Origin: Tetrahymena elliotti 4EA
Taxonomy: Eukaryota > Ciliophora > Oligohymenophorea > Hymenostomatida > Tetrahymenidae
NCBI GenBank assembly: GCA_000231825.2
Contig: JH720306.1
Coordinates: 780,199-844,198, forward strand
DNA: 64,000 bases
Direction: 5' to 3'
The notes under the pieces were generated by a model. The model ran no database searches, was not told the DNA's origin, and saw only the letters and a program-made list of their open reading frames with translations. Each line of letters opens with the position of its first letter. Positions within the stretch are counted from its first letter, which is position 1. Positions 22,551 through 35,600 of this stretch are shown here, in pieces. A program made the translations under genes and the position numbers.

Positions 22551-25500
22551 TCAATCGTTTTTGTTTGAAGAGAATAAGAAACAGAATGTATTTAGGATGA
22601 ATTCGACTTTTTCGTTGGAATTATAGTCATTGAATGCAATAAATATATGAGCACTTTAGTCAGGATTACAAACTATTTTCATTAAATAATCTTAAGGATT
22701 TCTTTCATTTGAGTATTGGTCAAGAGAAAACTGAAGACCCATCTTTTTTGTTAAATTTTTATTTAAAATAAATCAAAAAATAAAAAATAATGAAAACCTT
22801 AAACTTAGAAGTTCCTTAGATATGATCGAACTCGCTCTCTGGGTTCAAATCTACTAATTTTTCTAAATACATTTTAAAGTCTTGATGAGTTTTAGCAAAT
22901 TTAGGATTGCATTCAGGAATAGTAATATATTTAATATATTTTCTTTCTTTAAATTATCTTTTGAATAAATCTTTATTGATATCCTTATATACAAACATTT
23001 TGTTCACTGTATTTGGTAATCCCAAGTATAAAGGAGAAACACCACTGTTATGTTAAAATATTGAATATATTTTCTTATTCTAAAAAATAAAATTTACCTA
23101 TAATTTATACTAATAAAGCAAGGGTTAAATGGCATATAAGAATATGAAATCAATAATTCTTATTTTTTCTGTTGCTTAGGTTCTATTTCTGCAATAATTT
23201 CGGGACTAACATGAACTTAATAATCTTTTTTGTTTTTATTTAAGGAAAAGGGGTTTAATACATTTTATTTAATTTAAATAAATATACTTTTTTATTCATC
23301 TAAGACAGTCACTTTAAGATTTTTTAAAGCTCTTGATCCTTTGTTTGAGTAATACAGCTAGACTCTGAAATAATTTCCTCCCTATTTAGTTATTTTTTAT
23401 GATTTAAATGCAAATAATTTTACTATTAAATTACATTTTATTGTTGATGGTTAGTTACAACACCTATTTAAACCTATGAGTCTTCATAAATAGGATATTT
23501 AGTTTTAAGACAAGAAGCTTTAAATCTATTCAACTTAGCTACATATTATAAGATTAAATTGAAGAGATTCTTGTCAAATTAGACTTCTTCTCCTTCTTTA
23601 ACTTCTGAGAAATTTAAAGGTTTTGATTTGTTTGGGTTTTTACTAACTAGTTGCTGATCTTAAAGAATATTATTTTTTGTAGAGAGGGGATTTAGAATTT
23701 CCTAAATTAAAATAAAATTAATTGTATGATTCAATTAAAAAATATAATTTACCTTAACTGATTCATTATAAGATTAAGTGGACTAATTATTTTTCTAAAT
23801 GCTTTCTATTTCTTCTCTTTTATCATTGAAAATTATAGAAGGTATTTGAGAGACATCTTTCATGTCACCTATTCCATCAAATATCCTTTTAGGAGATGTG
23901 TGATTAATTTAAGCATTTCCACTACTTGGAATTCTTTATCCTTATTAAGATGGCGGTGTGTTAAATTCTCTCTTAATTTATTGCTTTTGTGCTTAATCAC
24001 TTCCATTGAATTAAGATACAAGATTATCCATCCCTCCCTGATAGTTCTATTATTATGGAGAATCAAATGTCCTTCTAATAATATTAGAAGGTGGTGGTGG
24101 TGGTTATTGTGAAAAAATAGGTTAAGTAGTTTTAAATTGGTGAGTGCCTGATTGATTTACTTAAGATGTGTTATATATAGAACCACTGCTCTACTTATAG
24201 CGTTATTAATTATATGGATCCTGCTACATGCCATTATTCACAAATGTATTTTATGATAAATTTTACTAATTCAAAGGATTTTGTTATCTTTAACCTAATA
24301 AATTAGATGAATACCCTTGTATATTTAAACTATCAACTGATTGACGAAGCACTTATTCATCTACTCCTCCTAAATTTCAAATTAATTAAAATTCATTTTA
24401 TTTTTTGATCTATTACAAAACAAAAATTACTTGGTTTAAATTCTTAAAATATTTTTGGGGATTAATATCTCTTTGATGGTACTCCTCCAGCAGGAACGCT
24501 TGAATAGTTATCAATTCTTCCCCTAGTTTAAGAACCTGGTGAATTTAAAGGGAAGTTTGAAGAAGGTGGCATTGAAGGTTAATTATGAATTAAAGAACCA
24601 TGATTTGATCCTCCATATTAGCTTAGACGAGATTTCAACTCTTCATTCTATCTCATTAATGCTTAATATTAAGGATGTGATTCAATGTTTCCCTCTACAG
24701 GAAAAGACATCTAATTTTCAGATCTTTAAGTATTTCTTTAGTTATAAAGCAACTCTTGATAATCATGCTGCAACTTACTGATTTAACTTTTAAGCTATTC
24801 ATTTTCTAAATTATTAGAAAGTTGTGAACCTTAAGACTTGAGCTTATTATTTTCATCTTGGATAGAAGCAAGAGACTCTTGTAATTGTTTAATTATTTCA
24901 TTCTATTCTTGAATCCTTCTTGTGTTATCATCATTTTGCTCTTTTAATTCAACTAACTATTAATTTTTATATTTTTATGTTAAGATAAATGCTTTTTTAT
25001 TAAATTACATATTGATTCTTATCTTAATTTGATAGCACTTTAACATTACTTTAGAGCTCTATTATTTTTGATTAAAGGTTTGCGTTTTCTTGCTTTATTT
25101 CTTTTAACTTTTCATTTTAGCTAAATACTGGTTTCTTTTTATCTGGGCCTTGAGATTTAGTTTACTCTGTTCTGTCAATGTTTGAAATAGATTGGTTGAA
25201 TCCGACTTTTAAAATTTTAAATTAAACTTAAAAAATAATTTAAAGATAAAATTTACTCTTAGAGGAAGCATAAGGTTGAATGTATTTCTCAATATTTTCA
25301 TTAATTGTTTTTGTAAATTTAGATTAAGAATTAGACTTAACTATCATTGACTAGTAGTGTTTATTCCTGTAACTTTCATTAGTGAAACTCTTGAAGCTTT
25401 TTTCTTAGTATTCACTTTAAAATCCAACTCTGCTTTAATCTTTCTATTCTTGTGCATAGAAATTTTGATATTCAGGCTCAGCCTCACTCTAACTGTTGAA

Positions 25501-27668
25501 TTAGTTAGTTCTATTATTTTTAAATACATGCTATTCTTATTACTAAGCAGCGCGATTAGGATCATAAAATTCTTCCTCCTAGAAATAATCTTTTGAAATT
25601 TTAGGTTTTTCGGAATTTTATGCAAAATTATTTTCATTTTCAAATTAATCCTATTCCAAATTTTATTTTTGTTTTTATTATTCTTTCATCTTGTTTAATT
25701 CTGATAATTTTAATGATTATTGCTATTAAGGTTTATTTTATATTTAAGACTAGCTTTGATATTAACTTTTCTATTATTGCTCTTTCATAAGTTGTTCAGC
25801 TATTTCCTATTCCTTCATCTATTATTCAATCATTAATTACTCATTTTTTTGTTATTCTCTTAATAATTATTCTTATTGTTCCCTCATCTTTTGTTCTTTT
25901 TATTGTTGCTCTTTTAGAAGCTGCTCCTTCTACTATTATTCTTTTAATTATTACTCCTTTTATTATTTTTCTCTCATTTATTACTCCTATAGCTATTAAT
26001 CTCTTAGTTATTACTCCCTTTGTTATTATTCTTTAAGCAACTATTACTCAATTAATTTCTACTATTCAATTTGAGATTTTTATTGTTATTCTATATTCTA
26101 TTGTGATCTCTATTATTGATTTTTACTTTACTATATTTACTGTTAAAAGTTATCATCTCCATCCTCTTCATCATCATTAAGATTATATAGATTTTACTAA
26201 ACTGCTGCTGGTTTCTAAGGAGGCTGAGAATTACGAATCATATTATTATCCTAAGGTGTTGGAGTATTCTCAAATTATTTATTAGAGCGTATATTAGTAT
26301 TACTTTCACCTTAATAATTTTTACTTCCATATTTAGAAAAAAACCTCTAAGGATCAAATATTCCATTTTTATATTTTTCAATATCTTGTTCTAACTCAAT
26401 GAAATAGCTCTGATACTCAAAAATTTTCTCTAACAATTATTCCATTTAGGTATCTTAGTTTTGATTTGTAATACAGATCTATAAGTCCTGCTCAAGACTT
26501 TCTGTAATTTCCTTAATCTACTATTCAAGTACAGTTAATTCTTTTTTAAATGTTTCTATTACAATTTCCTAATTAAACAAACAAATAATTTACCATTTTT
26601 AAGTTATTTTTCATTTTAGCGATTTGAATCAACACACCCTTACAACTTTTTTTGAAAATTTTAGTACTTGGCTATATTATTATTTAATGTGTTATTGTTT
26701 TTTCCATTATTTCCTTAGTTTTTTTACTCTTCAAATCTATTTTATTCAATATCCTTTGAATAATTTAGTTAAAAAAATAATTTAAACAGTGCATTTTTAT
26801 TAAAAAAATGTTACATTCTAGTCATCTAGAAAGCTTTGAACTTAATTATTATCATAAAACTCATATCTTTAAGGGAAAGGTACATTCTTCTATTTCAATT
26901 ACTAATAATTATCCTGTTTTTTTAAAAAACTTTTAATAAAATCTACTATAAAATTAAATTATTTAATGGAATCAAATTTTTTGAATAAAAAATTCATTAA
27001 ATATTTTAGTTTGAATTTTATTTAAATGCTTAATCCTTACTCTAAAAATTTAATTTGATCCTTATTATCTCCCCCAAACTGAAACACTTTCAAGCAAAAC
27101 CTAAAAAAACTTTCTTGCTGCTACTCTATCTTAGTCATTTTCTGTAAATTAAATTATTAATATTTTTAAAAAAGCTCACATTTCATACAATTTACAAATT
27201 GAGTCTCCAAAGTATTCAAATAATTTAGCTTCTACAGTACTATTAGATAGTTTCTAAAGAATGATATTATATTGTGGTATTATTTCAATTGCGCATAAAT
27301 TCTCAAATCTATTTTAATCTAATATCATCAGATCTTTTACAAGCTTTTAAATAAAAAAGTAATGATTAGATTATCTCTCCATTTTTGTTAAGTGCATGAT
27401 AAAAAAATTACCCTTGCTGATAAATAGTATCTTAATGGAAGTTTCTTACGAGTGAATAATGAATTTATAGTCTTAAAAATTCTACTTGCCAATTTTTATG
27501 CACTAGCTCTTTGATTTTAATTTTGAATTTGTCATTTATAAATAAAATTTATGCTCAAAAATGATCTATATACTCATCAGAAGAAAAATAAGAGACGAAT
27601 AAGCCTATATGATCTTCATAATCATGTTCACTTTATAATAACTGTTTAAATTATTCGTCTGCCGACAT
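22551..27668 (-). CDS. Large Gln-rich coiled-coil protein with C-terminal alpha-adaptin-like appendage
   Basis: Multi-exon gene from ATG 27668 (MSADEQFKQLLQSEHDYEDH) to TGA 22551. Clear introns include 27509-27573, 23382-23434 and 22731-22797. The N-terminal ~150 residues are all-helical (ASAQKLASRIFKTINSLFTR, YLSAR, LVKDLMILDQNRFENLCAIE), loosely reminiscent of a VHS-type solenoid. A helical bundle-like region (about 26350-26570) is followed by an acidic patch and a long KEQQ-type coiled coil (about 25750-26100), then a disordered linker with NPL/NPF-like motifs. The C-terminal ~300 residues match the adaptin ear layout: PIYEDSQVQIGVV, NYFRVQLYYSNKGSRALKNL, ELLISYSYMPFNPCFISINY, LGLPNTVNKMF, then a platform-like end YLMKIVCNPDQSAHIFIAFN. 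Ear domains recruit endocytic accessory proteins. No adaptin trunk is present. Exon boundaries in the middle are only partly resolved. Confidence 0.75.
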
Positions 27669-28802
27669 TGAAATTTATCTATTTATTTGACTACCTTTGA
27701 CTTAATTGGCTTTCTTACCAAAAACAAATAACTTAAATAAAAAATAATGTTTTTATTGTGAATATTAATTTCAATTGTATATTATTTTTGAATTTAGATT
27801 TCTTTTTTTACTATCATTCAATTAAACAAGAATCAAAATAATCAATCAATGAATATATTATTCATAAAAAATAAACGTACTAATTAATTATCTAATTAAT
27901 AACTGACTTGTAATAAATCAAAAATAAATCAAAGTACTTATCAATCAAAAATAAAAACCAATTAAAATTTCTAGGATTTCAAAGATATTTTCTTATTCAA
28001 ACAGCTTACTTTTCTGATTTTCAAATTAAATCCTCCATTTCTATTTTATTTAGCATTTCATAAATCTTAAAAATTTTTTAAAGTAAATAATCTTAAATTA
28101 AATTTCAAAAATAAAACAAAATCTTATTTCACTTAATACTATAAAAAATTAATTTGCTTTGCTTAATTGATTAATTTAAAGTAAAATAAGAAACACACCA
28201 AATCTTTTAAATTTTTAAAAGACTTATAATATCATTTTAAATTTTAAAGTAAAACTTTAGTGATCAAAACAATTTTCATTTTTTACTTAAGTTTCTTTGT
28301 AAAAAATTTATTCATTTTCTAAAAAAAACAATTAAAAGAAAAAATAAATGAAAGAATTTTATTTTTAGATGAAGCCAAGCTTGTGATATCATAAAAAACT
28401 ATTAATTCGATAGATAAAATAGAAAACTACTACCTTTTGTTACCTCCAACTCATGCAGATATCAATTAGCAAAAAAATTATTTAATAAAAATTTTAGATT
28501 TAAAAATAATTTTTTCAGTTTTTTCTATTTAATTTTTAGAATACAAATATATATATTTTATTTATATATTATTTTATTTAGGATCTAAATATTAAAATTT
28601 GAGAAATATCTAGTAATTATTTTAGAATCAAATTTGTATACAAACAAATTTATTTGGTGATAATATTCATACAAAAATACTTAAAACATCATAATAATAG
28701 ATATATATACTGTCAATTTATTTTTTTACAAATATTTGACATATTTTGTACTCACTCAATAAAATTGTAAGTTATTTAGATATTAATAAAGAAAGATGAT
28801 TT
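27669..28802. other. Intergenic spacer upstream of the adaptin-ear gene
   Basis: Promoter side of the minus-strand gene starting at 27668 and 3' side of the MORN gene ending at 28803. Very AT-rich; nothing else recognised. Confidence 0.55.
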
Positions 28803-31734
28803 TCACTTGTAAATGATTTTATTTTGAGAATGATAATTAGTTATTTGTTTGTTTCTTTACATTAATAAGTTTAAATTTGATAGTTACCCTTACGAAGACT
28901 TTTCCATAAGTTTTGCTGAAAGAGTTTTTTCTTTTGTAGGACTGATATTCTAATTATTAGTTATATTTACAGTAGAAGATTAGGTGATAGTAGAATTATT
29001 AGAATTTAATGAACCCTATCTATATAATATGCATGAAGAATTTTTAATTAGCTTATTTACATCATGGCTTGAATTAATTTTTTTATCACCATGAAATTCC
29101 TATTCTTTTCTTATTTGAACTGATGAACTTATGTATTGAGAGTTATTTCTAGAAGATCTCTCTTTCTGGCATGATGAATCTCGAGATAATTTTCCATTGG
29201 AATTAGTTCTAGTGAATAAATGAGTATGTGTACTCAATATTATTTCCTGTAATCCATTTTAATTAAGGAAATCTTTATGATTTGGATCTTACGAGGGAGA
29301 TTTATAACTACTGCTGCTTCTTGAATTTTAACTACTTTTTCTTCCTTATAGCATGTTTTTTATAGTTTCTGAATGATTTCTCATATGGACTTTTAAGCCA
29401 TTAGCTTTATTAGTGCTGCTGTTGATTTAAGCCTTAGCAAATAAATTACTATCTTTTTATAAATAGTTAGATTCAGTCTTAAAAACATTGTCTTGGTAAT
29501 TATTTAACTCAGTCTTAAAAACATGTACACTTTATCTTTGCTAAAGATTCATTTTAAATGCTTTCTATTAAACCTGTTATGGATTTAATTTAGTAGTTTT
29601 ATTAATTTACAGCAAGCCAACTGATACATTTTTCTCTGAATTTGGATTTTTTAAATAATTTGATAATTATTTTTCATCGTTTTTAAAATTATTTTAAGTT
29701 TTAACTTAGTTCATATTTTAAGATTAGCTCATAGGTTTGATATCTTAAATAGATTTTTAAATGGAGTTTTCAATTATTTTTATTTACAATTATTATTCAA
29801 TTTATTTTTGTTTACTTTCAGGCTATAACTTGCTTAGGCTATTCATATTTTAGTTATCTTCTCTAGGATTTGATAAGCTATAGTAATTTTAAGAATCTTT
29901 ATACTATTATTTATAAAGAGATTTATCTAGCTTTAAATAGGTAGAAAATAACTTTTGTTTATTCTCTGATTCGTTATTCACTACTGATTTTTGCTTTAAG
30001 CAAGATCTTTTTTCAACTTGTGAAATATTTTTTTCACTTTTATTAAGCTTTTGATAGACATTTGTCTCAATAATTTCATCTAATTTTTAATATCTTTATT
30101 CAAGGTTCTAATAAATGCTTGTTGGCGTTTGCTCATTTTTTTAAGAATTTTTGTTTTCTATTTTAGATGAACTCATCTGACTCTAAACTATATTTTCTTT
30201 TTGAAGAAGTGAAGCATAAAATTATTTTTGGCTGAACAAAGACTCTATTTTTATTGATTTTTTATCTTAATTCGTTGGCTATTGCTAATCCTATTTTAAT
30301 TTTATTTCTTCTAAAGGTTAATCAGTTTAAGGCTATTAAGTGGATTTTTATTTATTTATTACTTCAGTATTATTACTAATTAGAGATGGCATCTCACTAG
30401 TTTTACTTGTGTTGACTTATATTTTAAGAGAATTTATATCCTTTAAGCTTTAGTAGAGTTAATTATTTTTTCCAAATAAACACTTAATATACACTTTGCT
30501 TGATGCAAAATTACTTTTTATAGAGAATTAAATATCAACTGGTGGTTCTACATCTTCTTTGAATACATTTTCTAGTTAATAAAAAGACCACATAAGATAA
30601 ATATAAATGCAAAAATAAATATTTACAATAGAGAGGAGGAGGATAACTTGTATCGCTTTGAAAAACCTAAACAATTTAATTTTGATCAAAAATACCAACA
30701 ATCCAGTTACTATCTTAACTATTATAATATACTCCTTTACCATGAAATTTCTAGTCTTTGAAGTGTCCCTCAAACATATCTCCATTCTAAAAGAATATTT
30801 TGCCTTTATTTTCTAATCTCATGCTCTCCTAAAATATTGATTGATCTCAGTTAAAAAAATATGTTAAATAAATTACATTAAAAGAGCCAATCTGAATATT
30901 AAAGAAATCTTTTCTGCAAATCATGTAGCACCCTAATTATTTTGTTCCTATAATTATTGATTCTTCAGTCCTATTTAATCTGTAGCCTCCCAATTTATCA
31001 GCTAACACTTAATCCTGCATTTAATATGATTTCAATATTTAAAATATTTGAAAACAAATATACAAAATAAAATTAATCTTCAATTGTTTGCTTCAAATCA
31101 CTTTCTTAGCTGCTCTCTTCATATCTCTTAAATGTCCACTTTTATTATGAAAACCATTAATCCTTTTAATTAATTATATTCCTATGTATTTACCTGTTTA
31201 GTGCTATTGTTATACTTTATTCGTTCTCCAACGATTTCGCCATTCTCAAATTTTCCTCTTACAATATCTCTATTTACAAATTCTATTTAACCCATCCCAC
31301 TCATCTAATTTTGATATAAAATGATCATTAAAATTTTCATTTTTTAATATACTTACAGTTCCATTTAAAAAATGTCCTTTCAGGATTGATCCATTTTACA
31401 TGATAAAAATTCCATAGCCATGAGGCTAGCATTTGCTAAATTAACCTATTTATATAATAAACATATTTTTATCCATATAAATTTATAAATTATTTTTATT
31501 ACCATAGTAAAACTCGCCACTATCAAAAAGAAATGCTGATTCTCCTGTAATAGTTTAATGTATTATTTTACCATAAAAATACCCATTTTTAAGTCTTTTA
31601 TACTATTAATTATACTAGCAAATTGTTTTTATTATATTATTAACTAGCTACTTGGTTTTATTTTCCTTATTCTATCCTTAACTTTTTTCTAACTATTGTC
31701 CTTTATCTAGTTTAGTTTATTGAAGGTTCTTCAT
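28803..31734 (-). CDS. MORN-repeat protein with Ser/Asn-rich C-terminal region
   Basis: Starts at ATG 31734 (MKNLQQTKLDKGQQLEKSQ), ends ...NKIIYK at TGA 28803-28805. At least six short introns are needed. MORN-type units are GYFYGKIIHQTITGE, HGYGIFIMQNGSILKGHFLN, MGQIEFVNRDIVRGKFEN and KIFFQNGDMFEGHFKDQKFH, more diverged than in the MORN gene at 20188. Between them lies a short Leu/Gly-rich exon (LADKLGGYRLNRTEES). From about 30450 down to 28803 the protein is Ser/Asn/Gln/Lys-rich and probably disordered, with segments such as SLNSNNSTITQSS. Role probably scaffold or membrane association; partner unknown. The gene sits head-to-tail behind the adaptin-ear gene, and the two MORN genes flank that gene, but sequence divergence argues against a recent duplication. 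Confidence 0.8.
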
Positions 31735-32674
31735 TATGAAATATCGTTATTTGTTTATTTATTTTCTCTAGTTTGAACTAAAACCTGTAATTAATTGTTA
31801 GAAATTAATTTTCAAAGCTATAGATAAAAGTAGAAATCAAATGATTGATTTTAATTGACAATTTATATAGAGCTTACACAATCTTAATCATAATTATAGA
31901 ACTCAATGTTTTTAAAGAATTCATAGTGAAAGTATTTCGATAAAAGATTTATACATTTAGAGTATTATTCATTCAATTCCAGCCACAATTCTTCATCTGT
32001 TTCTTTCTTTAAGAGTGAAAAATATAATTGAAACTTACATAATATCTTTCAATTGATTTTCTTTAGAAATTCATTTTATTTTAAAATACATAAAAACAAT
32101 AAAAACCTTAATTTTAGAATATTATCATAAAAATTGGTTCATTATAATGAAAGAGATTAATTTCTAGTTTTGAAAATCTAAACCATTATTTTGTTAAATA
32201 AGGGATCAATTATTCTTTTCAAGTTATTAATTAAAAATTATTTACAAAATAAAATTTTATTTCTATCTAACTGAGAAGATCAAAATAAATTTCCAAACAA
32301 TTCAAAGATTGCTATAATGATTGAATTCAAGTAAATATTCAGTCCTATTTCAGATATAGCATATGTAATTCCATAATAAACAACTTAAATTACTTTATTA
32401 AATTATTTTTTATTCCAATCAAATAAATTACATGTTTGTGTTAATCAATGATTATATTAACATTTTCATAATTAATTTTTTATTTATTTAAAGGGATACA
32501 ATTTTTGATTATTAACAATAAAATACAATAAATAAGTGATTTTTATTAACTTTTATTCTGCAATTAGTATTTTAAAATTCAGTTTTTTCAATTTAATTTT
32601 GAAATTGAAATCAATGATTTATTTATTTGGACTAAATAAAAAGATATAATTTTTCTTGATTTTTATTTATAAAT
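31735..32674. other. Divergent intergenic region
   Basis: Lies between the minus-strand MORN gene and the plus-strand GRASP-like frame. AT-rich; no coding frame or repeat recognised. Confidence 0.5.
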
Positions 32675-33277
32675 ATGCAAATTAATATAGGTTTTAATCA
32701 TTCTAAAATTAGATGTAGAAAAAAGTTTCTTTAGGTTAATTCTGAAAATGAATCACTTTTGAATTTGATAATATAAACATTTGAAGTTGAAAATAAAAAG
32801 ATTTTTTCGGATAAATTAAGGGATATTGTATTTATATATTTTAACTTATATACAGACAAAAATTTAAGATTTTTTTAATTTTTATTGATTTTTTTAAATG
32901 AAAACAAAGAAAAATATGAAATAATCAATCTAAGTAGAGATCCCAAAAGACATGGTAGGGGTTTACTGGGATCTAATCTATACAATTCCTTAAAAAGGCA
33001 ACTACCAAACAGAATATTGATCTTCTTTAGAGTATTATATCATAACTTACTAATTATGATAATTTTTCAGAGCCAGTTTCACTTATTAAAAAATAAATAA
33101 ATAATATATCTTTACTTAATGCTAAAATCAAAATTACCCTTTAACTAGCCAAGCATCAATTAATTTGTGGCTATAAAATAAAGACATATTAAATTAATCC
33201 ATATAACGTTAAGGAAGAGATAATTAGTCATAATCACTTCCTTTTATGTATAATTTGGTCAGAGAAGTGTTTTTTGA
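32675..33277 (+). CDS. GRASP-like PDZ fragment (Golgi reassembly stacking protein family)
   Basis: A 201-codon frame, open under the ciliate code, from ATG 32675 (MQINIGFNHSKIRC) to TGA 33275-33277. The central part, LLIFLNENKEKYEIINLS then HGRGLLGSNLYNSLKRQLPN, follows the pattern of the end of the second GRASP PDZ repeat (strand, charged turn, strand, W/x-G-x-G-x-LG, then a basic/Pro end). SENESLLNLIIQTFE matches the helix before it. GRASP proteins have two such PDZ units and an N-terminal Gly; here only about one half-pair is present, and the C-terminal 60 residues are low complexity. It could be a shortened gene, a remnant, or a chance likeness. The first PDZ unit was looked for upstream and not found. 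Confidence 0.42.
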
Positions 33278-35600
33278 AACAAGTTAGATAAAGGCTTAGA
33301 CAAATTCAATATCATTAAATGGCTATTTGCTCCTTTAGTTAAATATTATTATTAATTATTTGCTTGATTTAAAAAACAAAATATTTACTTAATATCTTAG
33401 ATAAATAATTCAGAAACATTGCTGTTACACAAACCTCTCATTATGCTAGGAAATTTTTATCTGTTTAAAGTAAAAATAATAAATATGATTTTAGAATTAT
33501 CGCATCAAAATAGCTAATTACTGAGATACTTTTAAATGAAGGGTATGAATAGACATCTTCATCTTAGATAATTCTTCTTCAAGTGACCGTGAATCAGCAA
33601 ATGCAGTTGGGAAGTAGAGTTTTAATATTTACAATTCTAGAGATTTAGATGAGTTTAAACACTTAATAAAAGAACAAAGATGATCTGAAATTTTATCAAT
33701 AGATATTTGGCTAATTTATTATTAACAAATACATTTTAGATAAATTTAAATAATGCTTTTATAAAAAAAATGTGCTATCTTTAGTTAAATATTGAAAGAA
33801 ATGATTAATTATTACCCAATATCTATTTCTAATACTTTTAATGAAGAGATATCTTATGAAAATACTTCATGGAGACTGTTAATAAATTCATGACTGATTA
33901 TATTTTGTCTGTTAATTATTAATTTGATTTTTAGTTTTTTAATTTAGTGGTTAAAAATCTAGATTTACGATAAAAATAATTAAAGAGTGTGAAGATTTTT
34001 ATTATGATTTATTGTCTATAATATTTCTTTAGGGATTTCCATTTTTAGAGACCTTTTTATTTTAATAAATTATTTAGGAAAATTCGTACAATATATTAAA
34101 AAATTACTCAAATTAAAGATTTAGATGAGTTAGTTTATCCATTTTAGCTAAGCTTTTTCCAATATATTATAGCGTTTTCTTATCTTATATTTTATTGTTT
34201 CTAAAAAAAGTAAATTAATAATTATTCAATTTTCGCTGTAAAATATTTACGAAAAATTTAATTTTAATTTTTTTATAGTGGAATGGGATGATAGAGAATC
34301 CATGAATTAATTAATTTCCTCATCACTTGCTTTATTATTTCTAATTATTTATAATTATGACTGGCTTATTCAGATTGTTTGATAATAAATTTTACTGTAT
34401 ATTCAAACTGAAGTCTTCAATAGACATGTTCAACTTCAAAAAATTTCCTAACATACTTTCACCAATAATGCTTTTGCTTATCTCGCATGATCTTTTTATT
34501 AAAGAATTATTTTAATTTAAGCTTTAATAAACCTTTAATTTACGCTATCGATATAGCAAAAACTTTTAATTTGAAATTTCCTATTTTTATAAATTTAAAG
34601 AACTATTCAAAGAACTCTCCATCAATTTTTGTTAACCTATTTTTACAACAAAACTCTTTAGATATTTCAAATTCTTAAATTTTTAAATCTTTTTACACTA
34701 TTTTTAATCTAAGTTTCTCAATTAAACCTTGTTAATTATTCAAAAGCATAGCTAATGAATATCCTGATTTTTCACTAATCAGAGCACCTCTTTTATTAGT
34801 TAACATTATTGAATATAATAATAATGTGTTTTTATATATGAATTTACGATAGATTTAGAGCAAGAGATTCAATTTTGGAGTTATAGAGTCCATCTAAAAA
34901 ATCACTGAACGAATCATCTCTTAATTAGCAAGATCTTTTGATGGGTGAAACAAATAAATTGATGAAGGAAATGTAAATTTTTTAACATACTCAAAATTTA
35001 ATTCTAAGTTCTTCAGTTTTGTAAAGGATGATATTTATTTAGCTAGCTTAGATAAACCCAAATTAGATTAATCTTTACCATCTATTTTATCCAGCTTAAA
35101 ATTAGAACTTTTTTATTATAAAATTTGGAATAACTACACTTATATTTGTAAACTCTAAAATTTTGAAACTATCTATTTTATTATAAATTTACGAGAAATC
35201 CATCTTAAGGTCTTTTAAATTTTAAAATATTTATATTTCTTCTGAGAGCTCAACGATATCATTATTTCTAAGATAATTGCATGGCCTTTGATATATATAC
35301 AAAATTAACAATTTCAATCTTTCAATCAATTGTTCATGAAATAATACCCAAATTTAAGATGAAGATTATCAATATTTTAGAACTTTTATATTGCTGCAAA
35401 AAAATTTTTGACATTATCTGCAAGTGTATTTGTAACTACTATAAGTTCATTAACTTTATCTATGTCAATATTAATGTTGAAGTTGCTGTAAGGGCTTTTA
35501 AATTCATGAAACATTAAATATTTTTATTTCTTTTAAATAAATTACTTGTAGTAGTAATGAGCAGAATGGTAATATTTGAGGAATTATGAACATTTTTTGA
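33278..35600 (+). pseudogene. Decayed coding-like region, family unknown
   Basis: Several long plus-strand stretches read like protein but are separated by TGA codons and frame changes without good splice sites. Examples are about 33950-34210 (…QIKDLDELVYPFQLSFF…), 34487-34952 (opening MIFLLKNYFNLSFNKPLIYA, ending in ERIISQLARSFDG before TGA) and about 35020-35220 (LASLDKPKLDQSLPSILSS). Composition is Leu/Phe/Ile-rich. No conserved motif identifies the family. A heavily interrupted gene or relic is the simplest reading; real exons joined by unrecognised introns remain possible. Confidence 0.35.

Noticed and set aside
22824..22856. GGGTTCAAATC, a T-loop-like string suggesting a tRNA
   Set aside because: It lies inside the coding frame of the adaptin-ear gene and no acceptor or anticodon stem can be paired around it.
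23846..24112. Plus- and minus-strand frames of 65-88 codons under the standard code
   Set aside because: The region is coding on the minus strand in another frame (ESIQKNN... and RIFDGIGDMKDV...) of the adaptin-ear gene.
25344..25643. 99-codon minus-strand frame and its plus-strand partner
   Set aside because: Both are out of frame with the continuous ciliate-code frame of the same gene, which runs through this segment.
30576..30785. 69-codon minus-strand frame
   Set aside because: It overlaps a MORN exon and adjacent intron in a different phase; the MORN frame (NGDMFEGHFKDQ) explains the sequence.
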